Shown here: positions 57,451 through 64,000 of the stretch, piece by piece
How positions within the stretch are numbered: position 1 is the first letter of the stretch
How the letters are laid out: each line of letters begins with the position of its first letter
Assembly: GCA_024760905.1 (NCBI GenBank)
Contig: CM045733.1
Location: forward strand, 65,819,501 to 65,883,500
Source: Plotosus lineatus
Taxonomy: Eukaryota; Chordata; Actinopteri; Siluriformes; Plotosidae
Length of the DNA: 64,000 bases
Reading direction: 5' to 3'
Position numbers and translations under genes: made by a program
Notes under the pieces: model-generated
Told to the model about the DNA's origin: nothing
What the model saw: only the letters and a program-made list of their open reading frames with translations
Database searches by the model: none

Positions 57451-58031
57451 TCTTCTTTTACTTTCGGCTGCTCCCTTCAGGGGTCGCCACAGCAAATCAT
57501 CTGCCTCGACCTCACCCTGTCCTCCGCATCTTCTTTTCTGACTCCAACGACCTTCATGTCCTCCTTCACCACATCCATAAATCTCTTCTTTGGTCTTCCT
57601 CGAGGCCTTCTGCCTGGTAATTCCAACCTCAGCATCCTACTGCCAATATACTCACTATCCCTCCTCTGTACATGTCCAAACCATCTCAATCTAGCCTCTC
57701 TGACTTTGTCTCCAAAACATCTTACGTGGGCTGTCCCTCTGATATACTCGTTTCTGATCCTATCCATCCTCGTTACTCCCAGAGAGAACCTCAACATTTT
57801 CATCTCCGCTACCTCCAGCTCTGCCTCCTGCCTTTTCCTCAGCGCCACTGTTTCTAATCCATACAACATCGCTGGCCTCACCACCGTCTTGTACACTTTT
57901 CCCTTCATTCTTGCTGACACTCTCCTATCACACATCACACCGGATACTTTTCTCCAACCATTCCAGCCTGCCTGCACACGCTTCTTCACCTCTTTTCCAC
58001 ACTCTCCATTGCTCTGGATTGTTGGCTGTTA
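57451..58031 (-). pseudogene. RTE LINE 3' end with 17-bp target duplication
   Basis: A minus-strand frame of 170 codons (57,477-57,989) is open: KKRVQAGWNGWRKVSGVMCD, VVRPAMLYGLETVALRKRQE, LRWFGHVQRRDSEYIG, RFMDVVKEDMKVVG. This is the C-terminus of an RTE reverse transcriptase. The tail reads ggggtcgccacagc (reverse). Perfect direct repeats tgccaccaggactgaat at 57,434-57,450 and 58,032-58,048. 5'-truncated, so inactive, but little decayed. Confidence 0.9.
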
Positions 58032-58049
58032 TGCCACCAGGACTGAATA

Positions 58050-58244
58050 AACAGTGGAAAGTCAGAGGGATTTTCCAGCCAAGTAGCAAAACTGAAAGCT
58101 TATAGATAATCACTTTCAGTTTAATTTTTTTTTTTTTTTTTATCGTTTTACTCATACATTTCCCTTGATTTCCTTTCGAGGTGAGATTTAATATGGAACA
58201 CTAAAATATTTATAGTATTTATTACAGCCAATTTGAGAAGTATG
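58050..58244. other. Short unassigned gap
   Basis: Includes a poly-T near 58,124. Confidence 0.5.
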
Positions 58245-58600
58245 GTGAGATAGTGGTTAGGAGGTACACCTCACAGCAAGGAGGTCTTGGTTTCAAGTCT
58301 CAGAACATGCATGTCAGATTATTGGACTGCTCTAAATTGCTATTAGTTGTAAGTGTGGAAATCATTGTGTCTGTGTTGGCCCTGCAATGGACTGGTGAGC
58401 TGTTCAGGGAGTATCCTGTCTTCATCAGGAGTTAGCTGAGATGACTGAGTAGGTTAAAGTAGGTTTATTCTTGTAGGCTAAACCAGGTCAGCAATGACTG
58501 GATGAATAGATTACAGCCAGTTGTCCCCACCATTCACTCAGTGCCAGCTGGGTTTGGCTCCAGCTTCCTTCTCACCCTAAAGGATGAGTGGTAGAGATCA
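58245..58600 (+). repeat. Decayed SINE-D copy with extended tail
   Basis: Head gtgagatagtggttaggagg, gcaaggaggtcttggtttca, then ggactggtgagctgttcagg and a further tail-like block ending tcaccctaaaggatgag. Confidence 0.6.
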
Positions 58601-59692
58601 CGGTTCCTATCTGTATATCTTATATTTATATCGAACAGACCATGTATCCAACATCTTAATTTCTCATCTCATTCTTTAGTCTGATGATAGCATCGTGACA
58701 TATTACATCATATTGCTATATGACTAACACAAAAATAATTTTGCTTCAACAGGCGTCTTCTACTGGATTCGTTCATGTTGGAGGTGGACCGCAAAAACCT
58801 CCAATATACAAATCCATGACTAAAACATATTTTTACCAAACTCACTAAAAGTCACCCACATTGAGTAGGTGGTACAATCCTCACTATTATATACAGTATT
58901 ATCTGTGGGCGGACATTTCTATAAACAGTAGTGTACAGTACTATGAGAAGCACATGTTGTCACCATGACATGATTGTGTAGGACAGACTTGGGTCTTTCA
59001 TTAGGGATTTCTCACATCCTGGAAATACTCCTAACAAGTCATCAGTCATGCCAAGGACTTAGGTAACTCCATGAAATTTTGTAACAGACATACCGAGAAG
59101 GTAATCAGTGCCTCAATTTCATCTACTAACTTCAATTCTAAATGGCTATCAGAGCTTCCAGACCATCTCCTAATTCTAACCCCATGGATATCAGATCAGG
59201 CCTTTCACACAGGCTCCAACAAGCCATCCAGATGAATTCATGAGTGATTTTTTTACTCAATCCCTTTCACACCCACATTGGTGTGGTTCTTTCAGTGGAG
59301 ATATACAGTGGGGAAAGACCTGCAGTTTTGTTAAAAAAAAAAAAAAGTATGCCGTTGAAGGATATGCTTTTGAGGTTTTGAGGAAGGTCTAGAGTTAAAC
59401 TGTACAATATACGCTGAGCCAAGTGTACACTTCAGGGTACAAGTCTCGTAGAAAACTGTACCTGGGACAAAGATCTCCACTCTACTTAAACAGTGGACTT
59501 TCGGAAAAAGTTGTTTTTTGGGATGGCCCCTAAAAATGCAGCACGACCAACCTCCGTAACTGAACATAGCTACTATCAGATGCGGCTGTTCAGAAGACCA
59601 GCCATGATTACATACATGTTTATTTGAAAGATACCCATTGTTTGATCTGTGCTTCAAGAAGTTTAGAATGACTTGTTTAAAAATAAATTAAA
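58601..59692. other. No gene or recognised repeat
   Basis: About 1.1 kb of ordinary sequence. The 108-codon minus frame at 59,331-59,657 has no recognisable domain. Confidence 0.45.
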
Positions 59693-59694
59693 TT

Positions 59695-60000
59695 GCATCA
59701 TTTTCTGAACTATTGATCCTTTATTAGGGCCTGGAATCTATCTCAGCCAACTCTGGGTAAATGCAGAGGACACCCTAAACAGCTTGCCACACCATTCCAG
59801 GTCCCAAACAAACACACATCCATTTACACTTACATTCCCCCAGAAGAATATTCAATTAGCCAAATGGGCATGCTTTTGAGCGATTGGAAGAAACCCATCC
59901 AAGCACACGGAGAACATATAACTCCACAAAGAAACACCCTCTCCATGCATGGGGCTCGAACCCAGGACCCTCTTACTTTGAGGAATCCCTACACAACCCT
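59695..60000 (-). repeat. SINE-D copy
   Basis: Tail cattttctgaactattgatc, body aagaaacccatccaagcaca and aactccacaaagaaacaccc, head gggctcgaacccaggaccct. Confidence 0.72.
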
Positions 60001-60046
60001 TATTTATGTATTTCAATGCCATGATAAACACTATTGCTTACTGTTC

Positions 60047-60381
60047 CTTTTCTGTAACCGCTTAATCCTAATTAGGGCCGCGGAGAGGCTGGCGCACATC
60101 CCAGCTGACTTCGGGCAAGGGCAGAGTACACCCTGCACAGCTCGCCAGGCCATCGCAGGGCGGAAACACGCTGACGGCGATGCAGATACTCTTGTCAAAA
60201 GTCAGCAATGGTTCTTTTACATGAACCTCACACCATAGACAGTGAGAGACATGGCCGGCCTTTGATAACCCGTTTACCTGCACTGGGGGGGGGGACAGTG
60301 ACAACCTGTGGTGAATGGGGCTTGAACCCCAAACCTGAGGATCAGCAATCCAGCACCTTTTCCACTAGACCATCACTGCCC
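60047..60381 (-). repeat. SINE-C, complete copy with 11-bp target duplication
   Basis: A complete reverse copy from ttttctgtaaccgcttaatc to ccactagaccatcactgccc. It is flanked by gcttactgttc at 60,036-60,046 and 60,382-60,392. Confidence 0.88.
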
Positions 60382-60449
60382 GCTTACTGTTCAGTTCACT
60401 TAATATATTTTAGTTATTATTTGCTGCTGTAAATTTAATCACACAGATT

Positions 60450-60775
60450 TCAAATTCATCAGTCATTTCTTTGACCTGCTTAATCCTAGCCGACTCCAAG
60501 CGAGGGTGGAGTACACAATGGACAACTTCCCAAGGCCATCACAGGGGCAACACTTACACAAATATTCATACTCACATTCACACTGAAATTTGAAATTTTG
60601 AAAAAATTTGAAAAATTGAAATTTGAAACAGTCAGTTAACCTACTTTACATTTTTTTTGGACTGTGGGAGGAAACCGGAGTACCTGGAGGAAACCCGCAC
60701 AAGCATGAGGAGAAGATACAAACTCCACACAGAAACGCCCGAGCTGGGAATCAAACTCAGGACCTGGATTTCAAA
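60450..60775 (-). repeat. SINE-D copy
   Basis: Degraded tail (ttgacctgcttaatcctagc), body gactgtgggaggaaaccgga, aaacccgcacaagcatgagg, aaactccacacagaaacgcc. Confidence 0.75.
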
Positions 60776-60830
60776 TTATACCATGAACATGTTGGGTTTC
60801 GTTTTGGAATAAAAAAAAAAAAATAAATAA

Positions 60831-60866
<36 letters not shown>

Positions 60867-62003
60867 ATAATAATCTACATAAGTGTTTGGTTGCAAAAAA
60901 TAAAACATCGTCCTTTTTATAAATTAATAAATGCTGCCGTGGTTTGATTCTCTTAAAAAAACGTTCAGTTGTTTTTAAAACAAACGGTTTGACTAACGTA
61001 TCTGTTAGCACTGCTATACGCATGACCAGGCTCTCAATCTGTATCTGTCGGTGTGCTCATATCAAAACAATAACGTCTCCATGGAGAAGAACACCGTTTC
61101 TATGGTGATAGGTTGTCGTTATAAACAAAGAGAGCAGGAAGTTGAGGAGGAAGTAGCTTGTCTGTAGACCTACACGCTGTCTGTTTGCATATGCTTTCCA
61201 GGTGCTCTTGCTTAAATTTTCAGAATGGTTGAAACTATTGGTGCATAGTGAAGTCACAGACATAAATGTGGATTGAAAAGTTTTAATCTCTTGTGTGTTT
61301 TAAAGTTTATCAAGAATACAGTTATTTACAATACAATATATTCTAATTAATTTTACAGTTGATACATTTTGTGATTCGTACCCTGACTTTGACTTCAAAA
61401 TAACAAAATAATAACTTTCCAAAATGATCCATGCATGTGTGGAAGTCCTCCATACCACACACACACACACACACATACACACACACACACAAACACACCT
61501 CAGTATGCTAAACGGTTTTCCTCCTCCCGAAACCCAGTTTCCTGTGTAAAAACAACCACATCACACCCAAATGCTAAGAGAAACACTTACTAAAGCCTCG
61601 TCTCATGCAACTACTTGTTGCATCAGCAAGAAAACTCATGAGTTCAAGAAGCTGATTGGCTTCTTAAAATGTCATACCACTGCTTTACGCACACCCATTA
61701 TTTTCGGAGCCAGACCCACACATAAGAGCATTATGTCATGCTTCTTTGTTATTTTGGGTAGAGAGATGGAAGCTCACAGAGAAATCATTCATTTTCACAC
61801 CTACTTTCAATGCCTCATTTCATATGTTCCCAGGGCAGGGCGGTAATAGTTAGGCTAAATAAAAAACCAAGGTTATAGTGCACCTAAATTTGAGCACAGT
61901 TTAAACCAATTTGACATTTTTTAGCAATGACTCACTTGCTGATGAGAGCCCCACACAAATAAGGAGAGAACATAATACTTGAAGTAAACCAGCCCAACCA
62001 AGT
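60776..62003. other. Unassigned; A-rich run and (CA)n
   Basis: A-rich run at about 60,808-60,875, (CA)n with TA/AA breaks at 61,456-61,496, and ordinary sequence elsewhere. A 28-codon frame (about 61,080-61,165, MEKNTVSMVIGCRYK) has no support as a gene. Confidence 0.45.
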
Positions 62004-62014
62004 CACACACACAC

Positions 62015-62048
<34 letters not shown>
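62004..62048. repeat. (CA)n(TA)n microsatellite
   Basis: Short CA then TA run leading into an RTE tail. Confidence 0.93.
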
Positions 62049-62844
62049 TCTTCTTCTTTTTCTTTTGGCTGTTCCCTTCAGGGGTCGCCACAATGAATCA
62101 TCTCCCTCCATCTCACCCCATCCTCACCCACCATCTTCTTCTCTTACACCAACTACCTTCATATTCTCCTTCACCACATCCATAAATCTCCTCTTTGGTC
62201 TTCCTCTAGGCCTTCTGCCTGGTAGTTCCGACCTCAGCATCCTACTACCAATATACTCACTATCCCTCCTCTCTACATGTCCAAACCATCTCAATCTAGC
62301 CTCTCTGACATTGTCTCCATAACCTCTTACATGTGCTGTTCCTCTGATGTACTCATTCCTGATCCTATCCATCCTCGTTACTCCCAAAGAGAACCTCAAC
62401 ATTTTCATCTCCGCTACCTCCAGCTGTGCCTCCTGTCTTTTCCTCAGGGCCACTGTTTCTAAAGGGGCCAGTGGTGTAGTGATTAAGGTGCTGCGCGCAT
62501 GATTGGGAGGTTGTGAGTTCGAATCCCACTGAGACCCTCACTGTGCTAAGACCCCTGGGCAAGGTCTCAACCACAAGTGTGCCTCTGTTCACCCAGCAGT
62601 ATAAATGGGAACCAGTAAAATATACTGGGAAGGTAACCTGCGATGGACTAGCGTCACATCCAGGAGGAGTTCAACTCCTGGTTGCTGCACGCTATGGAAA
62701 CTGGGGATAAGTACCGGCCTGATGAGCCACGAGGCTCGGGTGTAAAAACCCAATAGCCTTACCTTACCTTACTGTTTCTAAACCAATACAACATCACTGG
62801 CCTCATCACTGTATTGGACACTTATCCTCATTCTTGCCATATAC

Positions 62845-62848
<4 letters not shown>
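62049..62848 (-). pseudogene. RTE LINE 3' end interrupted by SINE-F
   Basis: Reverse copy from (TTC)n and tcaggggtcgccacaatgaa. The minus frame at 62,124-62,453 is open with EVAEMKMLRFSLGVTRMDRI, LRWFGHVERRDSEYIG and RFMDVVKENMKVVG. It continues past the SINE at 62,783-62,848 (ccaatacaacatcactggcc). 5'-truncated and therefore inactive. Confidence 0.85.
62464..62770 (+). repeat. SINE-F, complete copy with 12-bp target duplication
   Basis: A box tggtgtagtga, perfect B box (gagttcgaatcccac), body gggcaaggtctcaaccacaa and cccagcagtataaatgggaa, tail (CCTTA)n. The flanks actgtttctaaa at 62,452-62,463 and 62,771-62,782 are identical. Confidence 0.92.

Positions 62849-62900
<52 letters not shown>
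62849..62900. repeat. (TA)n microsatellite
   Basis: About 26 TA units. Confidence 0.96.
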
Positions 62901-62908
<8 letters not shown>

Positions 62909-62916
62909 CAAAAATA

Positions 62917-63021
62917 AAAGGACAGGACAAAGACTTTCTATTGAAACTCCATTTATCATTACAGATCTGTTTCGAGGGGTGGTGAAACCATCCTCTCTCT
63001 TCAGGTGATTACAGAAGATAT
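62917..63021 (-). repeat. Left arm of inverted repeat (Penelope-like terminal sequence?)
   Basis: aggacaggacaaagactttc through aggtgattacagaag is the near-perfect reverse complement of 63,349-63,455. It carries the hammerhead-like motif at 62,955-63,009. Assignment to a Penelope-like element is inference; no coding part is present. Confidence 0.6.
62955..63009 (-). ncRNA. Hammerhead ribozyme-like motif, copy 1
   Basis: Minus-strand order: ATCAC (stem I, 5' side), the core CTGAAGA fitting CUGANGA, a stem-loop (GAGAGGATGG, loop TTTCA, CCACCCCTC) as stem II, GAA, a 10-nt palindrome ACAGATCTGT as a minimal stem III with a 2-nt loop, A at the cleavage position (GUA), then ATGAT. Stem I pairs at four positions, but its innermost pair is A-C here. 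This is a type-I layout as reported for Penelope-like retroelements. Activity is doubtful with the mismatch. Confidence 0.55.
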
Positions 63022-63044
63022 ATATGTGTGTGTATACATATACC

Positions 63045-63334
<290 letters not shown>

Positions 63335-63348
63335 TGAATATGTATATT

Positions 63349-63455
63349 CTTCTGTAATCACCTGAAGAGAGAGGATGGTTTCACCACCCTTCGAAACAGA
63401 TCTGTGGTGATAAATGAAGTTTCAATAGAAAGTCTTTGTCCTGTCCTTATTTGCT
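63349..63455 (+). repeat. Right arm of inverted repeat (Penelope-like terminal sequence?)
   Basis: Mirror of 62,917-63,021 with few differences, ending caatagaaagtctttgtcct and gtccttatt. Confidence 0.6.
63357..63411 (+). ncRNA. Hammerhead ribozyme-like motif, copy 2
   Basis: ATCAC, core CTGAAGA (63,362-63,368), stem II GAGAGGATGG/CCACCCTTC, GAA (63,393-63,395), palindrome ACAGATCTGT (63,396-63,405), then G at the cleavage position (63,406), then GTGAT. Stem I is five perfect pairs. The cleavage-site base should be A, C or U; G would block cleavage in the standard mechanism. Copy 1 has A there, so the ancestor probably had GUA plus GTGAT and would satisfy the full consensus. Confidence 0.6.
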
Positions 63456-63509
63456 CTATGAAAAAGTATTGAGCACTCTCTTACGGAAGGATCTACTCAG
63501 AAAATTCTC

Positions 63510-63518
<9 letters not shown>

Positions 63519-63577
<59 letters not shown>
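63519..63577. repeat. (TA)n microsatellite
   Basis: About 29 TA units. Confidence 0.96.
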
Positions 63578-63582
<5 letters not shown>

Positions 63583-63599
63583 CTATATACATATACATC

Positions 63600-64000
63600 A
63601 TCATCATCGTCATCATCATCATCTGCTTAATATGGGTCGGGTCGTGAGGACAGAAACCTAAGCAGTGTGACCCAAATATCCCTCTTCCCCACCGCTTCCA
63701 CCATTTTTTTTTTACGGAGGACACCGATGAATTCCCAAACCAGCCAAGAGACCTAATCCCTCCAGCCTGTTCCGGGTCGTCCCCAGGGTCTCTTTCCGGT
63801 TAGACATACCTGAAACACCACACCATGGAGTCAATCTGAAGGCATTCCAACCAGATGCCTGAGCCACCTCAACTGGCTCCTCCCCATCCAAAGGAATACC
63901 AATTCTACTCCAAGCTCCTGCCGGATGATTGAGCTTCTCACCTTATCTCTCAGGGAGAGCCTTGCCACCTGGCGAAGGAAGCTCATTTCAGGTGCTTGTA
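63600..64000 (-). pseudogene. LINE 3' end, same family as 28,835-30,165, cut by the window edge
   Basis: After an (ATC)n tail, the reverse complement aligns with 29,810-30,150: gtcgggtcgtgaggacagaa, atatccctcttccccaccgc, gacctaatccctccagcctg, ccagatgcctgagccacctc, ctgccggatgattgagcttc. The reading frame is broken. It continues beyond the window. Confidence 0.8.

Noticed and set aside
57412..58050. 212-codon + frame
   Set aside because: Antisense of the RTE reverse-transcriptase C-terminus, which is the real (dead) coding strand.
61080..61165. 28-codon small ORF with ATG in a favourable context and an X-box-like motif
   Set aside because: No splice, polyadenylation or conservation evidence; motif match is poor.

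Overview
The window looks like nuclear DNA of a ray-finned (teleost) fish. The evidence is one intron-containing vertebrate gene set in dense fish-type interspersed repeats: tRNA-derived SINEs with L2-like or RTE-like tails, RTE and CR1/L2/Rex1-type LINE fragments, Tc1/mariner, pogo/Tigger-like and hAT elements, and very long (TA)n and (CA)n microsatellites. Most open frames are translations of microsatellites or transposon debris. Family names used here (MITE-A, MITE-B, SINE-C, -D, -F, -G) are local labels.

The one confident protein gene is tsc22d3 (GILZ type) on the + strand, about 14,600-17,062. It has a TATA/initiator promoter, three coding exons giving 140 residues, two introns of about 365 bp, a 3'UTR of about 1.1 kb and an AATAAA signal. 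No recognised transposon lies between about 14,087 and 17,386. A second, weaker candidate is a minus-strand terminal coding exon (40,847-40,985) with a branch point, polypyrimidine tract, 45-residue reading frame, stop and ATTAAA. I cannot name its protein.

Layout: 0-14 kb holds MITE-A/B fragments, a Tc1 relic, a 1.2 kb TA-flanked element with three internal 318-bp repeats, SINEs, TA tracts, and two head-to-tail RTE 3' ends. 14-17 kb is tsc22d3. 17-36 kb holds SINE-F, complete MITE-A copies, a hAT MITE with a perfect 8-bp target duplication, a complete MITE-B, many SINE-C/D copies and a LINE reverse-transcriptase relic. 36-49 kb holds a second LINE, an inverted MITE-A pair, the candidate exon, a ZBED-like hAT relic, a Tc1 pseudogene and a repeat-poor stretch (47.9-49.4 kb). 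49-53 kb is a three-level nest (LINE inside SINE-C inside MITE-A). 53-64 kb holds more MITE-A, SINEs and RTE ends, and finally two inverted copies of a motif that folds as a minimal type-I hammerhead ribozyme, as described for Penelope-like elements.

The most notable observations are the hammerhead pair near 63 kb, a SINE family carrying the same head and body with two different LINE-derived tails, repeated G-tract expansion at one internal SINE position, and the unassigned minus-strand terminal exon.
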